DNA of 64,000 bases from Gymnorhina tibicen (GCA_013399875.1 VXAZ01004023.1:1239422-1303421), one strand, 5' to 3'. Positions 1 through 13,324 are shown, counted from the stretch's first letter. Translations and numbers: made by a program. The notes: generated from the letters alone by a model not told the origin.

Positions 1-3000
1 CTCTCCCTCTCCCCAAAATGGTAGTGTAGGCAGAAATGTGAGTGCTAAATTAATTTTCAATTTAAGTATAAAATTTGTTCCAGGGTGCATTTCTTGGCTG
101 GGATGGAAAGTGCAGCTCCCCCAATTCTATTTAGTTCCACAGTGACTATACTGGCCCAAAGGTTGTTCTTTACTTCTCCCAAGCTCCAAGTCTACGGTAT
201 GGGAGAAAAAGGCAGGACAACTAGAAGGTAAAGTGATCAGGAAAAAGCACAAGGGCTTGTTAACTTAGAAAACCAATTCAGTATCTCCAGTCCTCAACAG
301 ACTGATCCCAGCATGTGGCTGTCTGTTATGTCCCTTATTCCTGGTGGACTGGACTTTATCTTGTTGGAATGTGAACTTACAGGCCCATTGAATTTGAAGA
401 GCACAGAGCTCCACCTGTGCTATCCAAATGCTATGCAGGCCCCCCAGTGAGGTCATAGCTCCACTAGGTCTGACATGACAACACCCCTAACTAAGCAACT
501 GTCCCAGAGTATGTGTTTGGTTTCTCTGTCAATCCACATGCTTTAGTTAAGAAAGATTTGAGGTTTGTTTATTTTTTAAAACCCATCATGATCTTAGCTG
601 CCTGCTTCTAAAATGTGAGGAATACCACAGTGCAAAACAAACACAACAGCAAAAAGGACTCTAAGGCTAAGGACAAAATAGGAAGGTCTGCCTAAATGTG
701 ATGTCCCTGCTTTTAAAAAATAACTAAAAAATGGAAAATCCTTCCTGTAGCAGACTGAGCACAGCATATATGCCAGAAGGATCCTTAATGCTTTGGGAGT
801 ATGGGACAAAACAGGCTGTTTTATCTTCTGTCACATCATAAAAGTGAATTTGTGCACAGTTGTAAGAACAGAACATACAAATATGAAGAGCAACAAACAG
901 CACACTCTCAGGTCCAAGCTTATTCCTCTTTTCCCACAGCCCATAGCTCCTACTTCAAGTTCCAAAAGACCTGAATCAGGAGCCTGGTTTTGTTGCAGCG
1001 TTACTTCTACAGATGAGGAGAGAGGCAGAGGAGAGAGGCAGACAAGGGAGACTCCAGAGAAGTAGGGTTAAGGGCTTGCTCATAACCAGTCATTCCTCAT
1101 TGGCAGGTGTTTACTTGACTGTTTATGAACTCCAGCTTGGACCAGTGAAAGATTTCCTTACCTAGGTCTGTACCTGTAGCCCACACCTCTTTTAATCAGA
1201 ATTATTAAAATGACTGAAGCTTCCAGTTTTCATGTCCTGCTCTGCCCCCAACAAGTCAGCAGAACACTCCTTGTCTTGGTCTCCTATGGGAGTTCTAGTT
1301 TCTGTAGTTTTGTATGTCATCTTCTGCTGTCTTCTCTTGTATCTCTACCTACCCTTATCAGTGAGATTCCCTTTGCTGCTGCTACCCTCAGCTCATGGAT
1401 AGGCACTGATGGGATGTATGGACAAACCCACAGCACACAGCAGGTGAGAGCAGACTGCCAACAGGCCTCCACAACCTGGTTCTCATCCCCATCCTGACCC
1501 CCAGGAAATGCTCAACACGCTGAAGGCCAAACACCTCCAGCATGGAAGGCAGGGCAATGCTTTCCCAGGCTCTGCAGAGAGTGCAGGGGGAAAGCAGTGC
1601 TGCAGCATAATCAGAGGGCAGCGACCTCACAGCTGCAAACTGTAACCTTTTAGAAAGTGTTTAATGCAGTCTTTATGGCAGCCATTACTTTTACAGTGTT
1701 TTCACTTTGAGAAAGAAAACAGAGTAAATGTTTACAACAGCTTAACTAAAGTTCAACAGGTGAGGTGTGGCCCTCACCTGGGCCAGTACAGCCCACCCAG
1801 CAGCTCACAACCCTCAACGTCTGGAAATCAAAGGGATGGTTGAAAATGGACCTTCACTCAGAAAGGAAAAAGTTTCTTTCCCTGCTTCAGTTTTTGTTTG
1901 TTTCTTTAAGTAACAGACTGTTTCAGAAAAATAAACACACAGAAGGGCTCAGGGCAAAGATACATTTTGTATACAGCTTTAATGAAAACATGTTTTTCTT
2001 GTTAACACCTTGTTATATCCTAAAATCACAATACAGAAAAAACTGTGAATAAGGCTGTGTGCATAGACATCTCAGATTTTTAATGAAATTCAGAAACCAA
2101 CATAGCTTCCCCCACATGCTCGCCGCTAGTGCAGCATCGGCAACTCTGGTGTGCGTGACCCTGGCTGAGCGCTACCTGTGCGCTCTCCCTGCACACACTG
2201 GGCTGCAAGGACTGCTCAAGCACAGGTCTGCAGTGCTAAACTTCTCACTGGGCTGAGAAGTGCAGGAATGAGATACCACTGTCAAAGCCACAGGCCCAGA
2301 GTATTATTTTTCATTAGAGCTCACTTTTGCAGTCTAACAGACAGTCTGCTTTCACATAACCCAAAAGCAATCATCCATGGACTGGCCAAAATATTAGAGG
2401 AATTACTCTGCACAGTCTCTCTGAGTTTGGGGTGGATTTTTGCTTCACCACATTATGATTAATACCTTGCCAAACACACACTATCAGAAGCTTTTATCCG
2501 AGCAGCTTCATAAGGCCCTTCAGTACTCAACATAGCGTGTTCCACCCAGGAGATAATATTTCCGTTTCAAAAGACGTTAGCAGCTTCTTTCCAAAAAAAA
2601 TTCATAATTTAATTCCCTGCTGAAACACGTCAGCTGAAACCGCTGGGTTGCAGAAGTTAGATGGGATTCAGAAGACAACAGCTGCCACGCAGAGCTGGAG
2701 AGAATATGCCTTTTTTTTTTTAAGAAAAAAAAGGTAATACTTTTCTCTGATAATGACCCCAAAGTGACTCTGTTCCCTGGTAATGATCCAGAGCCCCATG
2801 TTTCTGCGATCTGCTGGGCCACCATGAAAGAGCAGCACATTGCTGTAATGAGTGATGGCAGTCAGAGAAAAGATCTTGGGACAATGCTGATGCTGGAAAG
2901 TGGGCACTGGTTGTTCTGCAGGTAATGAAATCTTACTTGTAACAAGGAGACAAGAAAAGATGGTACTGGAAATTGCCAGTGTTTGAACTCTGAAACTCAG

Positions 3001-5476
3001 TGGGAGGGAAAAGAGATACAGTTTTTGTGAAATACCTTGTTCTCAGGAGATTCAGAGAAAAATCCATGCTTTGGGGCACCTGAATGCTCACTCAGAACAA
3101 CTCTTAAAGAAAAAGCTTGAATTCCCTCATATATTTAGTGGCAAGAGGGGGCCTTAAAGCAGGATTTAGACCCATTTTATACCACATTATTAATATCAAG
3201 AAGTCATAAAAGACCTTTATTGTTATTGCAAATCGGACTTTGAATTCCAACCGAGTACAAAAACTGAGTCTGCACTAGAATATCAAACCTAGACTTTGGT
3301 AAAGTTCAGAAATGAATCTGCCTTTAAAACTATTACTGAGTTTAGAAAATAGATCAGTCTTCTGATATGTGAGCTGCAATTCCCATTAGCTTTGGGGAAA
3401 TTCTCCCATTGATCTGGACTCCCAGCACAACTTAACTTCTGCATAATAATTACTGCCCTTGGAACATCACTACTTTATTATTTGTAAGGACAAAATAAAA
3501 CTACTGCCGATTTTATGGAATAAAGTTTTTTGTTTTTCAAAAGGATACAGGCCTATCAAACCTGAGAGAAGGAAGAGCCTCCAGTGCCGATGGGTAGCTC
3601 TGAGATACCCACTCACGCCTGCTACTACTTCAGTGCAGCTACAGCAGCATTATTTTTAGCAGAGCAGGTGTAGAAAAGGGTGGTTTTGAAAGAAAGAAAA
3701 CAAAAAAAAATAACAACAACAAAAAATGAATTATTTATGCAAGTTAAATCAAAATATGCCCCATATAAATGTTTAATCAGGTTTTCACCAACTTCTCTCC
3801 ATATGCTCTGCCTTGCTCAACAGCAGATTTCTAATGGAATCACTAAATATAGTTTAATAGCTTTGTATTATGCAATTCAACTTCTGCTTACAGAGTTTTT
3901 TCATTCAAAGCAGCTTCAGTGAAATAAACACTAAAGTCTCTTAGAGTTAATATGTAAAGAAAAGTAGTAAAAACTATTGAAGGATTTCCCTTCTGCAGCC
4001 TATTTGTCACAGACAAGTGTTACAGGAGGTGAAGTCATGTGATATAGACAAGTACAATCAGTGCACATTGGGGCAGATGAAAGCCTTTGTCACATTTGAG
4101 AAATACAAGTTGTATTTATCAGACAACTTGCTGGGACAGCCAAAAGACAGGGCACTAGCTCTTACTTCAGGACTCTAGAAGATACCAAAAGCTTCCACTG
4201 CTCTTTTTTTTTTAATTTTTGAAAAGCATTCAATTGAAATCAGAGACAGTTTGGGACTTACTAACCCTGGCTTGCTCAGTTACCAGCTTTTACCCTATAG
4301 GGCCATTTTTTAGGAGTGCCTAAGAACTAAAAGGGAACTAATCCTGTGTGGGCTGCCAATCACCACCAGCAATAGCAACCCCTCAAGCAAACCAAAATAC
4401 CTGCAGAGCTCTTCTTCCTTTTCCAGCACACCAAAAGACTGATACACAAGTGCTCACTCCCCCTTTCCCAAACTTAGCAATTCAATACCCTCAGCTTTCC
4501 CTCAGTACTAGCCACTCTGTTTCTTGTCTTCCTTTTTATACAAAGCAGCTGGTCCCTGCAGATTAACAGAGCCCAGCTGGTCTCCAGCCACTTAACCCCT
4601 TCTGAGCTAGTTCCACAACCTGGCAAAGGAAAACAGCATTGTCAGCTTTCCAGGACTCTCCCAGGGCTTGCAATAGGAACATCCCTACCAGCAAAGACAG
4701 TATAGGTTTTAATCTGGGGAGAAAAGCTTGCCATGGTCTGAAAAGACTTTTATATAGTGTAGTAAGCCTAACTCTTTATAGAGCTTAGAGACAAGGATGT
4801 GGGAGAATTAAGTAGACTTGAAAAGAATAATGTCATACACAAGTGTATTAAGGATTTATGGACAATATTTATAAGTTGTTGAGTTTGGTGTGGAATGATC
4901 TCTGCCCCATAACTACCGTAATTATTTTGTAAAATACTCTACTGGTATGCTGTCACTTTTTAAACACATTGTGTAGTGGTTAAAAAGCATTTAGACGGAG
5001 CCCGTATTCACAAGGGTTTCTTCTTAGGGCTTGCAAAATCCTCAGAAACAAGAGGTTAATATTATATAGGTATTTGTGATGGCTGAAGTATTTATTACCT
5101 GCTGGAGAAAATCACAAAAATTAAACATGAGTAGTTCTGTTGAAAATGTCTATGCATGAATTTAGCTGTATTTGCAGTAAAAATTTATTTTAAAATTTTA
5201 CACCATTTTTTTCACCAATGTAAACTTCTGAATAATCATTTGAAATTAGGAGTAAAGGTGTTTGAATAAAATGTATTTGAGGAGAGGCGTTCCCTCTTCA
5301 AAATAGAGTGCTTTTTGATATCTCTAAGTACAGAGTAACTACTAATACCTTGCAAAGATGAAAAAGGGATAATGGAGTTTAAAGAATTAAGACCTATGAA
5401 CTTAAGAATTTACTGTAATTATCCATCCAGTAACCTGTTATCTCCCATTTCTTCAGGTTGGTTTCAATTAATGAAG
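1..5476. other. AT-rich unique DNA, no supported gene
   Basis: No recognisable gene, mobile element or RNA gene was seen in this stretch. Open frames are short and of the length expected by chance. It holds a small T/A hairpin (2709-2733), a short AAC-rich run near 3700-3726 and scattered A or T runs. A slightly GC-richer patch at about 2105-2260 has several CpGs but no repeat or coding assignment. Confidence 0.6.
2709..2733. repeat. T-run/A-run inverted repeat
   Basis: CC followed by eleven T, then AAG, then seven or eight A and GG. The arms can fold as a simple A/T hairpin. It is low-complexity sequence with no assigned role. Confidence 0.6.
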
Positions 5477-5856
5477 TTATTTCTCCATCACTGTAGCCAG
5501 CTCCTGGTCCCACCGAAGAATTTCCTCTTTGGAAGGCTGTTGTACCCTTTCCAGCAATTCTGCTGTGAGACTGCAATCTGCTTAATATTAGTTATATTGT
5601 CTTCAAATGACCCATCTAAAGGACACTCAGGATTCATGTAACTGCAAGCAGAGCTGTTCTCCAGTTCCCCAAATAGGCACCCAGACAAGTCTGGATGCCA
5701 CCACTCATCTTTCCAGACACTATGTAGTTCAACTTTTGCTTTGATGGAAACATTTCTTGCTGCATCTGCGTCTCCCTTCTCCAGCCATGGGAGGAACTCA
5801 GGCTGTCCAACAGAAAGAAGCAACTGCTTGCAGCTTAGCCCAGCCATTAAGACTTT
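5477..5856 (-). other. possible minus-strand terminal exon or decayed coding piece
   Basis: On the minus strand a good 3' splice-like site (pyrimidine-rich, ending gttttcag) lies just before 5856. An open frame of about 122 codons follows and stops at 5488. A second frame (two bases on) reads AELLERVQQPSKEEILRWDQ near its end and stops at 5477. Switching from the first frame to the second around 5560-5580 would give a plausible acidic, helical C-terminus. That pattern fits a pseudogene or a sequencing indel over a former exon, but it also fits chance. No domain is recognised and no poly(A) tail is visible, so a retrocopy is not shown. The evidence is splice-like signal plus open frame only. 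Confidence 0.2.
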
Positions 5857-6949
5857 CTGAAAACATGAAGGTGTAGAGCAGTAACCCTTTTACCCCACCT
5901 CAAACACATCCAGTGCCCTTTCTCCTCTTTCGCTGCATTTTAGCAGCTCCTTTTTGTGGGATTCCATCAGGTTGTCTGGTCTCTGGACCAGAAGGCTTCT
6001 TCTAAGCTTATATGAGCCAATATTTTTTCCACATGAGAATCATTAAATTCATTGCTTCATGATGTGTTTCTGACCCTGGAAAGCCCCAAAGCTACAAGAG
6101 ATGGAGACAGCTGTTAGCCTAGCAGAAACTGCCAGGTTTGCGGAGACCTTGCAAGGGACCCAGAACATCAGCAGAATTAAAGGGCCCTGGGGTAAGAGCA
6201 GACCTTACCTCAAGTCAGACCAAAAGTGGAGCAAAAGGGGAAACAGGAAGGGAGAAGAGTTAAAGTGAGAATAGCTAAAAAGTCTAAATCTGAGCCAAGA
6301 AGATCAGCTGGAGAGCTGCTTGTTTGTGCAAAGGTGTTAGCTGAGGTGGTCTAGGGCTGGACTAAAGCAAGTGTGAGGCAGAAGAGTATGGATCCGGTCA
6401 GGTTGGGAAGGAAAGGGTTGACTACAGACATATATAAAGTCAGAAGGTAATACAGAGCATAAACTTTAGAAGCTAAGACAAACATTCTTAGAAATGGAGT
6501 ATTATTTTCATTTTGAGTCCACTCCTTCCTGTGCTGCTTGTAACTAACAGGTATACGATGTTACCCCAAGTACAGGGACTGTGTTCTTTGCATAAAAGAG
6601 ACGGGGTTTTTGGTGGGGAGAGGGGGGAGATTGAGCATGAAGGGCTTCAAAAATCCCGGTCTGATTGCTCTACTTCTACTTCTGAGTAGAAAACCAAAAT
6701 AATGCAGAGCCAGCACAGTCTCCATTCACTGATGCTCTGAGAAACAACTGCTGCAAAGGAGGAGATGGTGGGTTTTAAAGGCTGAGAGACCCTGCCACTT
6801 GCTGGAAAGCCTAAAATGAAACTGCCCACCACTTGCTACACCCTCTAATCAATCACCTCCTAGTCTCCGGTCATTTTTCATCCCATAATATTCAGATCAA
6901 AGCATTCTTACCATACCATCCCTTTCCAGAGTGTAATGTAAAAAGGTTA
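5857..6949. other. unique DNA, no supported gene
   Basis: No gene, repeat family or RNA gene was recognised. A short G-rich run (6603-6626) has too few separated G-tracts for a convincing quadruplex. Confidence 0.55.
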
Positions 6950-7043
6950 ATAGTTGAAGGCCTTCATCTCTCAGCACCTTGCCTGTGCCCTGCCCTGTAC
7001 AGTGCAGCTGGTGTGGGGCTGGGGCGCAGCCTCCCCCTTGCCC

Positions 7044-7113
7044 GGCGAGCAGATGCGCCGGGCGCGCTGCCGCCATCGGGGTGCACCTGTTGGCCTGCCA
7101 CCATCTGCTCGCC
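7044..7113. repeat. 12-bp perfect inverted repeat carrying E-boxes
   Basis: GGCGAGCAGATG at 7044-7055 is the exact reverse complement of CATCTGCTCGCC at 7102-7113, with a 46-bp spacer. Each arm contains a CAGATG/CATCTG E-box of the class used by neural bHLH factors. The factor is inference. Confidence 0.85.
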
Positions 7114-7302
7114 AAAACGGGAACGGGCCACACCCAGCGCCGGCTGGCCGGCTGGGGACAGCCTAATCTCCTCCTCACAGGCTTCAAACCGGCAGCCACA
7201 GCGTGGGCCACACAAAGGTCGCCTGCATAAAGGCGCCAAACGGCTCCACTCAGCCTTGGGGGGCACCTAATCTCTGGCCATGGCGGGGGGCTGCCGCCTG
7301 TG

Positions 7303-7357
7303 CTGACAAGAAAGGGCTCTCTAAATTAATCCGGAGAGCTATTACCTGACAAGAAAG
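7303..7357. repeat. 12-bp direct repeat bracketing a TAATCC site
   Basis: CTGACAAGAAAG occurs exactly at 7303-7314 and 7346-7357. Between the copies lies a short inverted repeat (GCTCTC 7316-7321, GAGAGC 7334-7339) whose loop holds TAATCC (7327-7332), the core bound by K50 homeodomains such as OTX/PITX. The repeats are seen directly; the binding is inferred. Confidence 0.85.
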
Positions 7358-7360
7358 CGT

Positions 7361-10300
7361 CCTGTAAACTGCCCTTTTTTTTTAAAGAAAGAAAGGTATT
7401 AAGTTAACATGTATACTAATATTAAGTAAATTAAGCCACACTGGTATTTTTGAAGACTCTTTAGTGACGGGTAAGCATTGTAAAGGCACCGCCAGTGCTG
7501 GTCCTTACTAATGGGGATGACTTGTGAGCTGCATAGACTGAATGCTTGCTTTGGAAACTGGAGACTCTGTTCAGCACACGCCACAGCCGTTTCCTATAAA
7601 GAATTACCTGACTTGCTGGTGTGAGACCCAGCAGCCGGTGTCAGCACTTCCCAAAAAATACACTCTATCTGGAACCTGTCACCAAAGTGCTTAAAAATAC
7701 CTTTATTATCAAATTTATAAGAAAACAAGAAATACATGAAACATGGACAGGATTTATGCAAAAAATAAAGGTCATTTCAGAAACTTTGCATTCCAATCTC
7801 TAAACCACAATGAAATACTGCAGAAACTAGGACATATAATTGCGTGACCTATTCAGGCTCTGTTTCAGTGTTCATTTTTGACGTATTTTCCAGCACTCCA
7901 TTTATCAGTGAGGCAACAAAAGGGGTGAAAAGACAACTTGCCAACACCGACCCTTGTCCTGAGCCCTTCTTGCAGAGCACCCTTATTTCCATTAGGCTGC
8001 AGTTGCAGCAGAATCAAATCTTGGCTTCTTTATGAAGCATGTCTGAGCTTTTTCTGAGTGTTTTTCCCCGTTAAATGTAGAAGGTTGGCACCTTACTCTC
8101 TCCTAGAGAACCCCCCGGTTCAACAGTGTTCTGGGACTTCATCCTATAATAGCTCAAAGTCTACGACCTTCCATGCTCATGCTGTGCTGGACAGGATCGC
8201 TGGTCCAGATCTGCACAGGTGATGCTGGAAACTGAGGGCAAGGCTGTTTTCACACAATCTCCCTCCTTACAAGCAGCAAGAAAGCAAGATCACCCTGTGT
8301 CTGAACACTTGCTCACAGATACTTTGTTCCATCAGCACTCTGTACTGTTTGTTTGCTTTTTTGTCCACCTGTGTATTTACGCCCAAGGGCTACACAGTGA
8401 GCTCTTGGAGACAGACTCATTTTTGTTATGGGTCACTGCACTACAATGGGACTCCATTTTTTTATTTTTTTGGCATTAGTTCCCATCAGGTACATTAATA
8501 GAAATATAGCAAAATAAAATACTAATGACAATTTCTAAGAGCTGCTCATCACCTTTAGGCTATGAAGCCAAAGAGAATTATTTTGGTACAGTATATATTT
8601 AAGGAAAATACTGGAAGTTTCATCACTTGAAATGTTTTAATTTTGAATTGATAAAGCAGTAGAGAATAGGGTAATGATTTTACCTCTGGAGGGATTAGAA
8701 CCTTTCTACTTTGAAATTCACAGCAGCTATCTGCAGGCAAACACAGAATAGAAATATATTAAATTACTGTGAGCAATACAAATTTTTTAAGAAAGTTAAA
8801 TATTAAAATATATAAATAAATGACAAATTTCCCCTTTAAAATATGCACAAGGTAATTCAGAGAAAATGTTAGAACAAGTCCATCTGCTAAATTAGTTGCA
8901 AGATACTGGTGGCTACTTTTCCATTTACACTAATGATGAGAAATGTAAAAGGCCAGCTTCATAATTCAGGGTGTTCATTTCAAGAGGTTCCAAGAACACT
9001 TATGCTAAATGCATCTGTCTACCTAATCAGCCAGTTTCTTCTTTGCTTTAAAGACTGAAACACAATTACAGAACCTGTAGTCCCAATCTTTTAATTTCCC
9101 TGGCCCCATATTAATATATATTTCAATGTAAGGAAAGCTGGAAGATGATAGAGTTGAATTAACACCTTTAAACTAAGCATATTGCATTCTCTTAAATCAG
9201 TGGTTTCACTTGTGCCCTCAAGCAATATGTGATTTGTAAATTTGAGACATGCTACCTTTAGGCAGTAAGCAATCTCTTTAAAAACACTAAAGTAGGCAAC
9301 ATATGGTGGCACTGTGCAATATGAAATTGTTCTAAAGATACAAGTTTCCAGCCTCAGTGGTACAAGCCCAATTTTAAATAAAACATACTATCATATGGTT
9401 CCTGCTTAAACACTGCAGTAAAAAAAAGCTGGCTATATGGTCATCCTCTAAACGACAGAGGGAACAGTTTACACAAGTACACTTGGAAACCCACTGTCTA
9501 CAAACACGCCGTTACCCACTACCTTTCAATACTTGTAAATACTGAAATATGACAGCTTGTGCATTTGCAGAGCCTTATAAGCTTATTCTCTCTTCTTATT
9601 TTTATTTTTGGTTGAATCACACAAACAAAACCACGGGTGTTTTTTGTTGTCAACTTATATGTGTGTCTCATAAAACACACATTCTATGTTCACATTTTTC
9701 TACCGCAGAGACCAGCTGGGTCACATTAGTCATGTCGAAGCATGTCAAGGACTATAACATGTAATTCAGCCCAATGTTACGGTGAAGGTGAATCTGTTCC
9801 ATTACCCATACAGAGAGGGGATAGTGGTATTTTAGCTTGGGGACATGGATTTTTACTTAAGTCTGCTCTTATTGACTAATGTGCATATAAATTCCCAAAA
9901 CATAGCATAACTTTTTTTTTCCATTGGTCACAAGGATAGGAAAGAAATCAGAAGAGGGAAACATGTTTTATTGTTAGTCATCAATTATCTGATCTAGCAG
10001 CTTAACAATTGATTTGAAAAGGCGTAGGACTAGACTTGGAAAAGAAATTATTACTGTGCTGGTATGTACATGGCCAGAGCCCAACTTCTATTCCAATTTT
10101 TGGTATTACAAAAACTATTCAATTACTTTGGTCTGTAATTTAACCTAGCGTATGCTGTACTTCACTGTTCCATTCTGGAAGATGAAGAACTCTTCCTCAG
10201 GAAAGATTTTGTAAAATAAGGGTAAAGAAGTTTATATAAAGGCTTTGTACACTTCTGTCTTGTCTCTGTAGCCATTGCACATTCTCTTTCCCACAGGCGG

Positions 10301-13300
10301 ACTTCAGGAAGGGGAATCAGATTGTTCTGGCCACTAACAACTCTGATAAGTCATTAATTATATAGGCCTCTTGCCTTGTCTGGGTTGTTTCTCGGGCTCA
10401 GTGCCCTACAGTGTTTTTTTATAGCAGCCTATGGTAATCTACAGGCTGTATGTTGGTAAGAAAGCAGTGAAAGTGCCATTGTGAGCCTGGATTTCTTCTA
10501 TATAGAAATTTTACAGATTGCATGCCACATTATTGATGGTGCCAGATTCATCAGTTGTCCTCAGCCATAGACACTGGAAAGGAAAGTAGTGCTGTGCTCC
10601 TTTGGGAAGCAAGGAATTGGATTAATCAAGACCTCTTAGTGGATGTATCAGCTTATTCCTGTGGTAAACATATTCTTTACAGACAAATGACCTCTAGGCT
10701 AGTCCTTTGAAACTGGATATTAAAGGTGTTTAGACATTTAATATTCATTGACATCAATGAATTTAGACACATTCCTTTAAAATTCTGACTCTTATCCTTG
10801 TGACTATGAAAGGGTTAGGGCATGGCTTGCTTTAATTTGGTCTCCATCCCCTTATGATCACCTTCCTCAGGGATTCAACGACAAATCATAGATGAAAAAC
10901 AATGAAAAGTCACAGATAAACTAGAAGTGTTTAGTTATTCAGGGAAGTTTTCTTTTTCTCCTGGTGAAAAGCTCTGAATCCTTCTGCACTGAGTGTTTTT
11001 CAGTGCCCCCAAGACCACAGAACGTCACTGCACGCTGGCATGCCTCTTCTGGTGCAAGAAGGACTCCTCAGGGCAGAACAGTGATGTAGTGGCCTCATCT
11101 TGTCTAGGCTGTTGTGCCACTTAGAATATTTAGGGCAATTACACCAGTTCTGAGGTTGGTATATGACCTGGAAATAAAGAAAATATATGGGTTTTATCTA
11201 ACCTTCTTTTCCTGGGCACCGTCTACATTCAAATCACCTTGAGACACGCCTTGATCAGTACTGCAACCCCATCCTTTCTGGATTCCAAGTCAAGTATGAA
11301 AAGCAAAACTACCTTTCCTGTGACAGGTTTATCTCTGGGTCTTTCAGGTCTTTCTGCTGTGTGTCTTCCCTGCTTTGAAAACTTCCACAAGGTATGAGTT
11401 AGTGTGCTCTACAAGGGCTAATTTTATTACAAGCGTTCTAGCCCAGCGTTTTTCATCTGCTGCTTCTACCTACTTTTGCATGTCAGTAGTTGTACTAATA
11501 TGTTGTATAATCATTGCATTTGTGACTTCTAACTGGATTTTTGGAAAGACAGATGGACTCCTTTTGCACAACAAGGTGTAGCTGTGCTGAAGTGTAATGA
11601 GCTGGGAGCTGTTACAGGAGATATTGATCTTACTCCAGCTTTTTACTTGTTATGGCACTAATTGTCTCAGGGTTGTTTACCTGATAAACAGAAGAATGAG
11701 ATTACACATGTGGACTGCAGTCAAAGTAATGATGCCAGGTAAATATTTTGTCACTACTATTAATAATGGCAATTATGGAGTTCCCTTCACTTCAGCAAAA
11801 GCAAACACGTAAGACCTTACAAAAGAAACATTTGCAACTTGAAAAATTCAAGACTAAGAGCAAGTTAGACCTCATATTGCAGAGGAGCCAGGAAACAACA
11901 ACATGATATGACCTTTTTCTGTGATTTTGTATCAGCATTGAAATGCTTTTCTTCATGGGGTGCATTAAAATGCTGTATAGTTGCACAAACAGACAAATAA
12001 AAGGTAATTAAAGGAGCTACATTATGATCCTTACTAAAACTGGATAGCTCCTTATTGTGCTTTGATTTCTGATTTTTCTTTCCAAATAATGTCTTTTTAT
12101 AGAAAAAAACACTGGTAACATAAAAATGCTCAGTGATAAAAGAGAGTCAAGTTTCAGTTTTAGTTTACAGGGCCCTTTTGGCAAGAACTGAAATCCAAAA
12201 GGAGTTTTTGCTACCTTGCAAATCTTGGACTGTAACTCGGTTTATTTTTAAATTAATTAGAGATTCATTCCACACTGCCTATCTAGTATTTGGGTACATG
12301 TCTTTGGAAAAGTTCCAAAAAAGTGACACTCAGTTACCACAGTTACACCCACAAGTGTATCAAGTCTACCTGGAAATGATCAACCACAAGCTTAACTGGT
12401 CCCCTGTGCATACAAATGCTGTGACCTGTGAATACAATGCATTATAATGATGTACAAAAATTATGTTTGCTGTGAATAAAATGAGATGAAAGAAAGCATA
12501 CAGGATTGTAAAAATCCTGGTAATACTGTCAGAGAGGGGACATTGTGACAGTCTTCCTCTTGCTCCTGCCGCCCTTCTGCTCCCACCCACTGAAACTGGG
12601 TAGAACATTTTACCTATTGGATTGTGCTACCAAGATAAGTGAGATCTTTGATTAGATTCTGAAAAACTCAGAGCAGGTTGGCCTACACTTACATTTTCAC
12701 AACAGGAAGAGGTAATATTTGTGGTGTTCCTTGGCAGCAGATAAGACCTGGGTGAAACACAGCAATTTTGATTATATTTTTATCAGAACGCTGGGACTGT
12801 TGAAATGGGAAAATCAAACAAAACGGAGATGTTTGTAATATTGCAAAAGATACACATAAAATTTGCATGTACTTTTATTCAGAAGTAGCTTTAACAGAAA
12901 TACTTTTCAGTACAGAAAATATTCCTATTCCTGTACAGAACTGCTCCAAAGATCCAACATAAACATACCTCTGTGTGGAGAATACACTGCAAAGAGTAGG
13001 TGATAGATTTGGCAAGTCCTTTTTTTTTGTCTCTGCCTAATGCAAACAGGATTCCACATGTGATCTTTTTTTCAGGCCTCTCATAAATACAAAGCAGAGG
13101 AAATGTTCTCATGAACCCCTGCAAAGAGAAGCCATCAAACTTCACCTCTGAGTTGTAAAACAGTATCATATGCTTCAGGTACTATGATATAATCCCACTT
13201 GCAAATGTCCTTGTGCTGTCTGGGTTTCATAAATCAAATTGCAGAACGATAGAAATTTGATGTAGAAGCAGCCTGATAAACTGTCCTGTTCACCTCATTT

Positions 13301-13324
13301 CCACTGCCGCATGTTTTAGGGTGT
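7361..13324. other. AT-rich unique DNA, no supported gene
   Basis: Six kilobases with no recognisable coding frame, mobile element or RNA gene. Only short chance open frames and A/T runs are present. Confidence 0.55.
12969..13118 (-). other. possible minus-strand internal exon
   Basis: Read on the minus strand, this 150-base segment is preceded by a good acceptor (ttctctttgcag) and followed by a good donor (GAG, then GTATGT). It is open only in phase 0-0. The 50-residue translation begins GFMRTFPLLC and includes KKITCGILFALGRDKKKG. No family is recognised, and the run of nine A inside is unusual for an exon. An open 150-base piece between decent splice-like sites is expected a few times by chance in this much DNA. 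Confidence 0.2.

Larger units (their letters stand above)
6950..7360. promoter_or_regulatory. CpG island with embedded enhancer-like element
   Basis: I count about 22 CpG dinucleotides between 7021 and 7300, while the rest of the window is CpG-poor. The patch is GC-rich up to about 7300 and then passes abruptly into AT-rich DNA. It contains an E-box CAGCTG (7005-7010), a 12-bp inverted repeat carrying CAGATG/CATCTG E-boxes (7044-7055 and 7102-7113), and a 12-bp direct repeat (7303-7314 and 7346-7357) around a TAATCC site (7327-7332). Overlapping open frames on both strands here (for example 6833-7270) are explained by GC-richness. The island could be a promoter of an unseen transcript or an orphan CpG-island enhancer. 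The regulatory role is inferred; the CpG density and repeats are directly visible. Confidence 0.55.

Noticed and set aside
6603..6626. Possible G-quadruplex
   Set aside because: The G-runs do not give four separated tracts of three or more with normal loops.
6833..7270. 145-codon plus-strand frame and several overlapping frames on both strands
   Set aside because: All sit in the CpG-rich patch, where stop codons are rare because of composition. There is no recognised domain.
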